Source: Saprospiraceae bacterium
GTDB taxonomy: Bacteria > Bacteroidota > Bacteroidia > Chitinophagales > Saprospiraceae
Direction: 5' to 3'
DNA length: 64,000 nucleotides
Assembly (NCBI GenBank): GCA_016716185.1
Contig: JADJWV010000002.1
Span: 2,394,501-2,458,500, forward strand
Under the pieces are notes generated by a model, which saw only the letters and a program-made list of their open reading frames with translations, searched no databases and was not told the origin of the DNA. Every line of letters begins with the position of its first letter. Position 1 is the stretch's first letter. Of the stretch, positions 9,034 through 17,102 are shown one piece after another. A program made the translations under genes and the position numbers.

Positions 9034-10263
9034 ATGTCAAAGTTTCTCGTCGGGTTCTTTATAATTTTTTCAAGCCAACTGTTTTTAAATGCACAGTGCG
9101 ATTATTCGAGAAACCAATATTCATTTAAAGTTGAGAAAGGTATTTTTTACGGAGTTGTGCCCGATTACAGGGGAATCATGGATTCCTTATTTTTAGATGT
9201 CTATTCTCCGGTTGGATCTCCTGAGCTCACGAAACCGCTTATTATTTGGGCTTTCGGAGGTGGATTCTTTCAAGGGAAACGGGAAGATTTTGCATCCATT
9301 TGCGAAGAAATGGCAAAACGAGGAATTATTTCAGCAACCATAGACTACAGGTTGGGTTTTGATGGGCCTGGATTGGGTCTTAATCCTCCATTTGCGTTTG
9401 ATGCCGCAGAAGTTCTTCGTGCAGGATACAGAGGCGTTACAGATATGAAAGGAGCAATTCGCTTTCTCAAGGGAAAATCTTCTGATTACGAAATTGATCT
9501 GGACAGGATCTGGCTGGGTGGAGCCAGCGCCGGAGCCATGGTTGCGCTCAATGCCGCATTTTTAAATAAAGATTCAGAAAAACCCAAAGAAACTGGCGCC
9601 ATCAGCCCAGCCAATGCAAAACAAAGACCCGACCTCGGACCCGTTGAAGGAACATTAAATTTAAACGGGCATAACACAGAAGTCCAGGGCGTATTCAATA
9701 TATTCGGGGCACTACTCGACACGCTTGCAGTGGATGCTACAGATCGCATAGCAGTCATTTCCTATCACCAAACAAACGATCCTATTGTACCCTGCGTTGC
9801 CAACACCCCTTATTATCCGATTCCATTGATTTCCCAAAATTATCCTGTTGTTTATGGCAGTTGTGTAATTACTGAGCGTTTTAAATATCTTGGCATTCCG
9901 GAAACGCATTGGGAAACCTGGATTTACCCCGGTACGGAGCATGCTGTACACAATCAAAATGCCGTACTTGATTTTATGATCGAAAATGCCAAACCCTTTT
10001 TATGTAAAAACATTACAGCTCAAAACAACGAAACCCAAAGTTCACTCTACCTGTTGCCAAATCCGGCAGGCGAGACCATCCAAATTCCTGATCTGAAAAA
10101 TTCGGCTGAATACAAAATCATGAACATGTCCGGGCATATTATGGCAAAAGGTTTGATCAAACGAAATGCTGCTATCGATGTAACAGAATTACCTTCCGGA
10201 TTGTATATTTTGGAATTGCGGCAAAAGAATACAACCACCCTATTGAAGTGGATAAAATCCTAA
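9034..10263 (+). CDS. Secreted carboxylesterase-like alpha/beta hydrolase with T9SS sorting domain
   Basis: A 409-residue protein. A signal peptide (residues 1-20, ending LFLNAQC) is followed by an alpha/beta-hydrolase fold of the carboxylesterase/lipase type. The oxyanion region is AFGGGFFQG, the nucleophile is Ser165 in GGASAGAM, and the likely catalytic His is His303 in GTEHAVHN. The last 75 residues form a type A T9SS domain (LLPNPAGETIQIP ... LPSGLYILEL ... WIKS), so the enzyme is expected at the cell surface or outside the cell. The substrate is unknown. It is followed 21 bp later by lhgO and may share its transcript. Confidence 0.88.
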   Translation: MSKFLVGFFIIFSSQLFLNAQCDYSRNQYSFKVEKGIFYGVVPDYRGIMDSLFLDVYSPVGSPELTKPLIIWAFGGGFFQGKREDFASICEEMAKRGIISATIDYRLGFDGPGLGLNPPFAFDAAEVLRAGYRGVTDMKGAIRFLKGKSSDYEIDLDRIWLGGASAGAMVALNAAFLNKDSEKPKETGAISPANAKQRPDLGPVEGTLNLNGHNTEVQGVFNIFGALLDTLAVDATDRIAVISYHQTNDPIVPCVANTPYYPIPLISQNYPVVYGSCVITERFKYLGIPETHWETWIYPGTEHAVHNQNAVLDFMIENAKPFLCKNITAQNNETQSSLYLLPNPAGETIQIPDLKNSAEYKIMNMSGHIMAKGLIKRNAAIDVTELPSGLYILELRQKNTTTLLKWIKS

Positions 10264-10284
10264 CATTCGTTAGTTCCATATACC

Positions 10285-11481
10285 ATGTATGACATTTGCA
10301 TCATAGGTGCCGGGATTATTGGCACTTCCACAGCTTATCAACTCTTGCAAAAAAATCCAGACCTGAAAATCCTGGTTCTCGAAAAAGAAAATTCCCCCGC
10401 TTACCACCAGACAGGTCACAATTCAGGCGTCATCCACTCTGGTATTTATTATAAACCAGGATCGTATAAGGCCAAAAACTGCCTGCTGGGCTACCAAATG
10501 TTGCTTGAATTCTGCGACCAGCATGAAATTGAATATAAAAAAATTGGAAAACTCATCGTCGCCAGTCAGAAAAGTGAAATTCCTAAACTGGAAGCTATTT
10601 ATCAAAATGGCATTGCAAACGGTTTATCCAATTTGCAACTTCTCAATAGCGACCAGGTAAAAGAATCTGAACCCAATGTTACTGCAATCCAGGCAATTCA
10701 TGTGCCTCAGGCAGCCATCGTAAATTACAAGTCGGTAGTTGAGAAAATAATTCAACTTTCAGCCCGGTTAGGCATGCATATCTTGTACTCAAAAGAAGTC
10801 TGTACTATTGATAATTCTTCGTCGGGTATAAAAATATTTTGCCAGGATGAGAGTGTATATAGTGCTCGTTTTCTCATCAATTGCGCAGGCCTGCAAAGTG
10901 ACCGGATTACGAGACTCAGCGGAATAAAATTGCCTTATCGCATCATCCCTTTTAAAGGAATGTACTACAAATTAACAGAGCATAAAAAAGACATCGTTCA
11001 AAAATTAATTTACCCGGTACCTGATCCCAGATTCCCTTTCCTCGGAATTCACTACACCAGGCTAATGAATGGAGATCAGACTTTGGGGCCCAACGCGATA
11101 CTCTCTCTCGATCGCGAAGGATACGAACCAGCGTCTTACAATGCTAAAGACATTTCAGAAATTTTAAAATTTCCGGGTTTTTGGAAACTCATTTTTAAAT
11201 ACTGGAAAACAGGACTCGGTGAATACCGCAGAAATTACTCCAAATCTTATTTTGCAAAAAAAGCTTCCGAAATGACCCCCGGAATTGAAGCATCAGACTT
11301 GGTCTATGCTGGTTCAGGCATTCGGGCACAACTCGTCGATTCTTCCGGTGGGCTGGTAGATGATTTTGTAAATATCCGGAATCACAACATGATTCACATT
11401 TGCAATGCACCGTCTCCGGCTGCTACTGCAGGACTTGCTATTGGTAAACAGATCAGCGAATCGTACTTCAAGGATAGATAA
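10285..11481 (+). CDS. lhgO: L-2-hydroxyglutarate oxidase
   Basis: A 398-residue FAD-dependent oxidoreductase of the DAO fold. The dinucleotide-binding motif IGAGIIGTSTAYQL is at residues 6-19, and the LhgO hallmark TGHNSGVIHSGIYY follows at about 48-61. The C-terminal FAD segment is DLVYAGSGIRAQLVD. It oxidises L-2-hydroxyglutarate to 2-oxoglutarate and passes electrons to the membrane quinone pool. Full family length with no defects. The 183-bp gap downstream contains no clear terminator but has the promoter of the carboxylase/mutase operon. Confidence 0.93.
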   Translation: MYDICIIGAGIIGTSTAYQLLQKNPDLKILVLEKENSPAYHQTGHNSGVIHSGIYYKPGSYKAKNCLLGYQMLLEFCDQHEIEYKKIGKLIVASQKSEIPKLEAIYQNGIANGLSNLQLLNSDQVKESEPNVTAIQAIHVPQAAIVNYKSVVEKIIQLSARLGMHILYSKEVCTIDNSSSGIKIFCQDESVYSARFLINCAGLQSDRITRLSGIKLPYRIIPFKGMYYKLTEHKKDIVQKLIYPVPDPRFPFLGIHYTRLMNGDQTLGPNAILSLDREGYEPASYNAKDISEILKFPGFWKLIFKYWKTGLGEYRRNYSKSYFAKKASEMTPGIEASDLVYAGSGIRAQLVDSSGGLVDDFVNIRNHNMIHICNAPSPAATAGLAIGKQISESYFKDR

Positions 11482-11645
11482 AACTATTGCTTAAAATTCA
11501 TGATTCCAAAATAGCCCATTCCTGGTTAAAAAGATGGCATCAGGCATTGAAATCCGCAACTTAAGAATTCCTGTGAAAAGCAATAAAACGGCAGTAAAGC
11601 CATATATAAAAATTCATTACTCTACCCTTCATCCTTAGGCATTGT

Positions 11646-11653
11646 TATCTTTG
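11646..11653 (+). promoter_or_regulatory. Promoter of the carboxylase/mutase operon
   Basis: TATCTTTG is an exact -7 box, 11 bp before ATG 11665, in an otherwise empty 183-bp spacer after lhgO. The four overlapping or abutting genes to 16815 probably start here. Confidence 0.6.
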
Positions 11654-11664
11654 CAGCCCTGACA

Positions 11665-12177
11665 ATGAATGCTAAAAAGAATTCCGGTTTCAGAGTCCAT
11701 TGTGATGGACAATCCTTCGATTTTGACATGGATCACACCAATTTATGTGATCTGCATAGTCTGGTAAATAATAAATACCAGTTACGAATCGAAAATTCAC
11801 ATTTCAATGCCCAATTATTAGAGTCTGACCCCCAAAATGGGATTATCAAGCTCAAAATTGGACGTAAGAAAAAGGTCATCAGAATTGAAAATCCACTTGC
11901 TCAGCTCATTGGAGAATTGGGATTCAACAAAACGCATTCCATGTATGACGATGCGTTGGTGGCCCCAATGCCTGGTCTGGTGCTCGATATATTGGTAAAA
12001 CCCGGCCAAAAAATTGAAAAGGGCGATCATTTAATCACACTGGAAGCCATGAAAATGGAGAACATTTTGCGATCTCAACACTCCGGAATTGTCAGAGAAA
12101 TTTCAGTTGAAAAATCTGATAAAGTTGAAAAAAATCAAACTTTGATCCTATTTGAATCGTCCGAGGATGCCCATTGA
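11665..12177 (+). CDS. Biotin carboxyl carrier subunit of an acyl-CoA (propionyl-CoA) carboxylase
   Basis: A 170-residue protein. The last 80 residues are a biotinyl domain: APMPGLVLDILVKPGQKI, then EAMKMEN with the biotinylated Lys130. The first 90 residues are a poorly conserved beta-rich extension like that of propionyl-CoA carboxylase carrier subunits. It carries carboxybiotin between the biotin carboxylase (13188) and the carboxyltransferase. Operon position beside methylmalonyl-CoA mutase points to propionyl-CoA as the substrate. Its stop lies inside the start of the next gene (11-bp overlap), which suggests translational coupling. Confidence 0.88.
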   Translation: MNAKKNSGFRVHCDGQSFDFDMDHTNLCDLHSLVNNKYQLRIENSHFNAQLLESDPQNGIIKLKIGRKKKVIRIENPLAQLIGELGFNKTHSMYDDALVAPMPGLVLDILVKPGQKIEKGDHLITLEAMKMENILRSQHSGIVREISVEKSDKVEKNQTLILFESSEDAH

Positions 12178-13198
12178 TGAGATAAACTGGCCGCAACAAA
12201 CGAAAAAGAGCTGGTTAAACCAGGTCCTTCAAGATAATCCATCTGTTGAGAATTTACTGAACGGTTTCAACGATCTCAATGCTATTCATCGCGATCCATT
12301 CTCATTTTATACAGATCTGCCCGTTGATTCAAAATTAAACATCGCATCACTTATGCCTGAAAAATGGCATCCGGGAACCTTGATAAATCTGGTCAATCTT
12401 GAACGTGCACAGAATCATTTGTCTTTGGCGTTGGATAACGGCGTCGAATATCTGGTGTTCAATGTGATTGAAAATCTGGATGCTGTTCAATTGGCATGGT
12501 TGTTTCAAAATGTGAGATTTGATTACTTTCAGTCCAGTTGGATTTTTCCCGACAAATTTGAGACCTATAAGCATCTACATACATTCCTCAAAAGCGAATT
12601 GAAATCATCCCAACGATTTATTAGCAATACGCAGAATATTTTTTCTTCCGGGATATTTGACAATGCACAATTTTCAATCTCCGATTTAAAATTAAGCCCG
12701 GCAAGCACCATTTTGTTAAATGCAATCAAATTGATATCGGTAGATTTAGGCCACGTAAAAAGTTTGACATTCAAATTTTATCTTCAGGATGATTTCATAT
12801 TAAACATTGCTTTTCTGCGCGCCTTCCGGATTGTTGTCAAAAATATTGTTGATTTATTTGAAATTGATATTGATTATAAATTTGAAGGGAGAATAAATTC
12901 TTCATGCTTTAGCGATAACCAACATTATAATCTCATCGTTGCAAGCTCTATTTCAACATCTGCCATTCTGGGTGGAGTGGATTATTTGATTCCGGAACTG
13001 CCCTTTGAAAATGAAATGGATGTGGAATTGAAATGGAAAAAAACCAGCATCCATTTGCAACATATTCTGATACAGGAATCTAAACTAAATGGTTTAAGAG
13101 ATCCTCTCGCAGGTTCCTACCATATAGATGATTTAACGGTGAAATATGCAAATGCCATATGGTCAACGCTGCAAAAAAAAATCAAGAATGATTCGTAA
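12167..13198 (+). CDS. Short methylmalonyl-CoA mutase small-subunit-like protein lacking the B12 domain
   Basis: 343 residues from ATG 12167; a TTG at 12152 is the only longer alternative. The MutA family is recognised by sequence and position: INWPQQTKKSWLNQ at the start, HRDPFSFYTDLP near residue 45, and a terminal DPLAGSYHIDDLTVKYANAI resembling GGSYYVEYLTTQLY of the large subunit. It stops after the barrel-like region, so it has no cobalamin-binding domain and is short even compared with small subunits. It probably plays a structural role with the large subunit at 14677. It overlaps both neighbours. Divergence is high, so function is inferred mainly from context. Confidence 0.7.
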   Translation: MPIDEINWPQQTKKSWLNQVLQDNPSVENLLNGFNDLNAIHRDPFSFYTDLPVDSKLNIASLMPEKWHPGTLINLVNLERAQNHLSLALDNGVEYLVFNVIENLDAVQLAWLFQNVRFDYFQSSWIFPDKFETYKHLHTFLKSELKSSQRFISNTQNIFSSGIFDNAQFSISDLKLSPASTILLNAIKLISVDLGHVKSLTFKFYLQDDFILNIAFLRAFRIVVKNIVDLFEIDIDYKFEGRINSSCFSDNQHYNLIVASSISTSAILGGVDYLIPELPFENEMDVELKWKKTSIHLQHILIQESKLNGLRDPLAGSYHIDDLTVKYANAIWSTLQKKIKNDS

Positions 13199-14669
13199 AA
13201 TACTGATAGCAAACCGGGGAGAAATTGCAGTAAGGATTATTAAAACTGCAAAAAAAATGGGCATCAAAACCGTTGCGGTGTTCAGCGATGCCGATACACA
13301 TGCATTACACACCCAACTCGCAGATGAAGCTTACCTGATTGGCGAAGCAGCTTCAAGAGATTCCTATCTGAGGATGGATAGAATCGCCGATGTAACAAGA
13401 AAAAGCGGAGCAGACGCCATACATCCGGGTTATGGATTTCTTAGCGAGAATCCCGAATTTGCAAAAAAACTTGAAGTAGAAGGGATCCGTTTCATAGGCC
13501 CATCCGCGCATTCGATGTTGCAAATGGGATCCAAGATCAAGGCCAAGCAACTTGCCAGAAAACTTAATGTGCCTCTGGTACCAGGTACTGACGAACCCAT
13601 AAAAGATATAACATCAGCAAAAAAAATAGCAGAACAAACCGGATATCCTTTATTAATTAAAGCTTCTGCAGGAGGCGGAGGAAAAGGCATGAGGCTGGTC
13701 ACCAAACCAGAAGATCTGGAAACACAATTAAAATCAGCTTCCAGTGAAGCCCTCGCTTCTTTTGGAGATGGCGCGGTCTTTATTGAAAAACAAATTCTAA
13801 GTCCCAGACATATTGAAATTCAAATTCTCACAGATCAATATGGAAATGGTGTTTATCTCTTCGAACGGGAATGCAGTATACAAAGACGACATCAAAAAAT
13901 CATAGAAGAAGCACCATCGACTTGTCTTGATCCAATTCTCAGAGATAAGATGGGCACAGATGCCTTAAAGCTGGCATTGGCTTGTGGGTATGTTGGGGCC
14001 GGAACCGTTGAATTTCTGGTCGATGAAAACTTGCACTATTATTTCCTGGAAATGAATACCCGCTTACAGGTAGAGCATCCGGTAACCGAGATGATCACCG
14101 GATTGGATCTTGTGCAATTGCAGATTGAAATTGCAGAAGGAAAGACCCTTCCCTTTAAGCAATCTGATCTTCAGATCCATGGGCACAGCATTGAACTCAG
14201 AATTTGCGCAGAAGATCCACTCAATAATTTCCTTCCTTCCATCGGACAACTCCGAACTTACCAAATTCCAATGGGAGAAGGGATCCGGGTAGATCACGGA
14301 TACCTGGAAGGCATGGAAATACCGCTGCATTATGATCCGCTGATCGCGAAACTCATTGTACACGCTAAAAATCGCAAAGAAGCCATACACAAACTAAAAA
14401 CAGCAATTGAAAGTTACGAAATTGATGGCATCGAAACCACCCTCGATTATGGCACATTTGTATTGAACCATCCTGAATTTATTTCGGGGAATTTCGACAC
14501 CTCGTTTGTTGCCAAAAACACGGATCAGTTTTTATCATTCATTAAAGATGATTGCGACAACGAAGCATACGCCATGATGGGCTTAAAAATCTATCTGGAA
14601 GAAATTAATAAAATTACGATTTCACCAACCAAGACTAAAAATTGGTATTCTCAAAGGAAAGAACTCTGA
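13188..14669 (+). CDS. accC: Biotin carboxylase subunit of acyl-CoA (propionyl-CoA) carboxylase
   Basis: 493 residues from ATG 13188 (MIRKILIANRGEIAVRI); codons upstream in the same frame are not conserved and overlap the previous gene. Visible features are the ATP-grasp glycine loop ASAGGGGKGMRLV, the catalytic ECSIQRRHQKIIEEAPS segment and EMNTRLQVEHPVTEMITG. It carboxylates biotin on the carrier protein (11665) using ATP and bicarbonate. The stop-start overlap with the mutase-like gene upstream and the 7-bp gap to the mutase downstream place it in one operon. The C-terminus is slightly longer than in E. coli AccC, as is usual for propionyl-CoA carboxylase alpha subunits. Confidence 0.93.
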   Translation: MIRKILIANRGEIAVRIIKTAKKMGIKTVAVFSDADTHALHTQLADEAYLIGEAASRDSYLRMDRIADVTRKSGADAIHPGYGFLSENPEFAKKLEVEGIRFIGPSAHSMLQMGSKIKAKQLARKLNVPLVPGTDEPIKDITSAKKIAEQTGYPLLIKASAGGGGKGMRLVTKPEDLETQLKSASSEALASFGDGAVFIEKQILSPRHIEIQILTDQYGNGVYLFERECSIQRRHQKIIEEAPSTCLDPILRDKMGTDALKLALACGYVGAGTVEFLVDENLHYYFLEMNTRLQVEHPVTEMITGLDLVQLQIEIAEGKTLPFKQSDLQIHGHSIELRICAEDPLNNFLPSIGQLRTYQIPMGEGIRVDHGYLEGMEIPLHYDPLIAKLIVHAKNRKEAIHKLKTAIESYEIDGIETTLDYGTFVLNHPEFISGNFDTSFVAKNTDQFLSFIKDDCDNEAYAMMGLKIYLEEINKITISPTKTKNWYSQRKEL

Positions 14670-14676
14670 AGTCAAA

Positions 14677-16815
14677 ATGCTTGAGCTAAAAAAAATATTA
14701 AGCAGGACTCTCCAAACGGATTTTGAAAATAAAATTCCGCAAGAACAGTTGTTCGTATCCGCAGAATCCATCCCGATATATGCTTTTGCCAGGGAGGTCG
14801 AATCAGACCCTCAGCATAAATTTTTTGTGTCGGGTATCCCCCCTTATCTCCGCGGACCCTATGCAAGCATGTATGTCAATCAACCCTGGACAATCAGGCA
14901 GTATGCAGGCTTTTCTAATGCAAAAGAAAGCAATCTATTTTACAGACGAAATCTCGCTGCCGGACAGAAGGGCTTATCTGTAGCTTTTGATCTGGCAACA
15001 CACCGTGGGTATGATTCAGACCACCCCAGGGTAAGTGGAGATGTAGGCAAAGCGGGAGTTGCCATCGATTCCATTGAGGACATGAAAGTTTTATTCGATG
15101 GAATTCCATTAGGCGAAATTTCTGTTTCCATGACCATGAATGGTGCTGTAATTCCCATCATGGCCTTCTATATAGCCACAGCTTTGGAACAGGGAGTTGA
15201 ACTCGGGAAATTAAGCGGCACCATCCAGAATGATATTCTCAAAGAATTCATGGTCCGCAATACCTATATCTATCCTCCTGAAGCATCCTTGCGCATCATA
15301 GGTGATATTTTTTCATATTGCTCCAGGCATATGCCAAAATTCAACTGCATTAGTGTTAGTGGTTACCATATGCAGGAAGCGGGTGCGGGAGCAGACATCG
15401 AATTAGCCTTTACCCTGGCAGACGGTCTTGAATATGTTCGGACCGGTATGGCAGCCGGTTTGGATGTCGACGACTTTGCACCCCGGATTTCTTTTTTTTG
15501 GGGAATTGGAATGAATTTCTTTATGGAAATTGCCAAAATGCGTGCAGCACGTAGGCTTTGGTCTGAGCTTATCGCTGAATTGCAACCAAAAAATCCAAAA
15601 TCGCTGGCTTTAAGAACTCATTGCCAGACTTCCGGATGGAGCCTGACCGCTCAAGATCCATTGAATAATATTTCCAGAACAACCATTGAAGCTTTATCTG
15701 CAATTCTGGGAGGAACGCAATCATTGCACACCAATTCACTGGACGAAGCCATTGCGCTGCCTACGGTTTTTTCAGCAAAAATCGCCAGAGATACACAAAT
15801 ATACCTTCAGTCAAAAACGCTCCTGACTAAAGCTGTGGATGCTTTTGGCGGATCGTATTATGTCGAATATCTCACAACACAATTGTACCATCGGGCGAAA
15901 ATCCTGATACGCGAAATCGAAGAGGAAGGAGGCATCACCAAGGCCATTATGAAGGGCCTTCCAAAAATGAGGATTGAAGCTGCGGCTGCAAAAAAACAGG
16001 CGGCAATCGATTCTGGAAAAGAACAAATCATTGGTGTCAATGTATTTCGCTCTGAAAGCAAAATGGACTTTGATATACTCGAAATAGATACCGATTTGGT
16101 AAAGAAGGAACAATTGGCACGACTGGAACAAATCAAAAAAACAAGGGATGCGTCTCGCGTTGAATTAACTTTGCAACAACTCGAAGATGTTGCCCGCAAT
16201 CAGCAAGGCAATATTCTCGAAAAAGCAATTGAAGCGGCCAAAGCCCGTGCAACTCTGGGTGAAATCAGTTATGCTCTGGAAAAGGTTTTTGGCAGGTATG
16301 TTGCACAAACGAAAATAGCTACCGGCGTGTACCTCAGAAATTTTGCCAATACAGAAATCATCGATAAGGTGAGATCCCTCTCAGATAAATTTACAGACCT
16401 GGATGGAAGACGGCCCCGAATTCTGGTAACCAAACTTGGGCAGGATGGGCATGACCGGGGTGCAAGAATCATCGCCACAGGTTTTGCCGATCTGGGTTTT
16501 GATGTCGATATGGGCCCTTTATTTCAAACACCCCCGGAAGCCGCAAAACAGGCTATTGAAAACGATGTTCACATCATTGGAATTTCAACACTTGCTGCTG
16601 GTCATAAAACGCTGCTCCCGGAATTGATCCAGTCATTGCGTGCTCAAAACGCATCAGACATCCTTGTTATAGTGGGTGGTGTCATCCCAGATGCAGACAT
16701 TCCATTTTTACTGGAATCAGGTGTTTCTGCCGTATTTGGTCCCGGCACTTCAGTAACCGAAGCTGCCATGAAAACACTGGAAATTTTAATCTCAAAAAAT
16801 TACCCTGGAGTCTAA
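14677..16815 (+). CDS. mutB: Methylmalonyl-CoA mutase large subunit
   Basis: 712 residues, the normal full length. The substrate barrel contains QPWTIRQYAGFSNAKESNLF and VAFDLATHRGYDSDHPRV. The C-terminal B12 domain has the base-off DxHxxG motif (Asp590, His592, Gly595, in GQDGHDRGARI) and the following STLAAGH and VGGVIPD loops. It interconverts methylmalonyl-CoA and succinyl-CoA with adenosylcobalamin. Together with the carboxylase subunits it completes propionate assimilation, or its reverse. The epimerase and the MeaB-type chaperone are not in the window. It ends the operon 235 bp before a bidirectional terminator. Confidence 0.95.
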   Translation: MLELKKILSRTLQTDFENKIPQEQLFVSAESIPIYAFAREVESDPQHKFFVSGIPPYLRGPYASMYVNQPWTIRQYAGFSNAKESNLFYRRNLAAGQKGLSVAFDLATHRGYDSDHPRVSGDVGKAGVAIDSIEDMKVLFDGIPLGEISVSMTMNGAVIPIMAFYIATALEQGVELGKLSGTIQNDILKEFMVRNTYIYPPEASLRIIGDIFSYCSRHMPKFNCISVSGYHMQEAGAGADIELAFTLADGLEYVRTGMAAGLDVDDFAPRISFFWGIGMNFFMEIAKMRAARRLWSELIAELQPKNPKSLALRTHCQTSGWSLTAQDPLNNISRTTIEALSAILGGTQSLHTNSLDEAIALPTVFSAKIARDTQIYLQSKTLLTKAVDAFGGSYYVEYLTTQLYHRAKILIREIEEEGGITKAIMKGLPKMRIEAAAAKKQAAIDSGKEQIIGVNVFRSESKMDFDILEIDTDLVKKEQLARLEQIKKTRDASRVELTLQQLEDVARNQQGNILEKAIEAAKARATLGEISYALEKVFGRYVAQTKIATGVYLRNFANTEIIDKVRSLSDKFTDLDGRRPRILVTKLGQDGHDRGARIIATGFADLGFDVDMGPLFQTPPEAAKQAIENDVHIIGISTLAAGHKTLLPELIQSLRAQNASDILVIVGGVIPDADIPFLLESGVSAVFGPGTSVTEAAMKTLEILISKNYPGV

Positions 16816-17046
16816 TTCTTCAGCTCAAAAAAGATTGCGCCAGTTCATTTGGTATATGCAGGTCCAGTATTTGCTCTTTGGAAATGAATAGTGTTCCGGT
16901 CTGAAAAAGAAAAACAGTTAATCTGTTCACCCCTGAGTTCCAAAAAGAATTTCGTTAATTTATAAACTTCCACTTCCTCTCAATTTCAAGGCAAACATTC
17001 ACATTTAAAATCTCCATCGAAACAAGACGATGCTTCTCTTGAACAT

Positions 17047-17081
17047 AAAAAAAAGCCTTCCCGAATGGGAAGGCTTTTTTT
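17047..17081. terminator. Bidirectional terminator between mutB and the giant adhesin gene
   Basis: GCCTTCCC (17055-17062), loop GAAT and GGGAAGGC (17067-17074), with A and T runs on either side. It serves the convergent genes ending at 16815 (plus) and 17103 (minus). The rest of the 16816-17102 gap shows nothing else. Confidence 0.9.
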
Positions 17082-17102
17082 ATTCATTTCTAAGCCTGAA
17101 GC

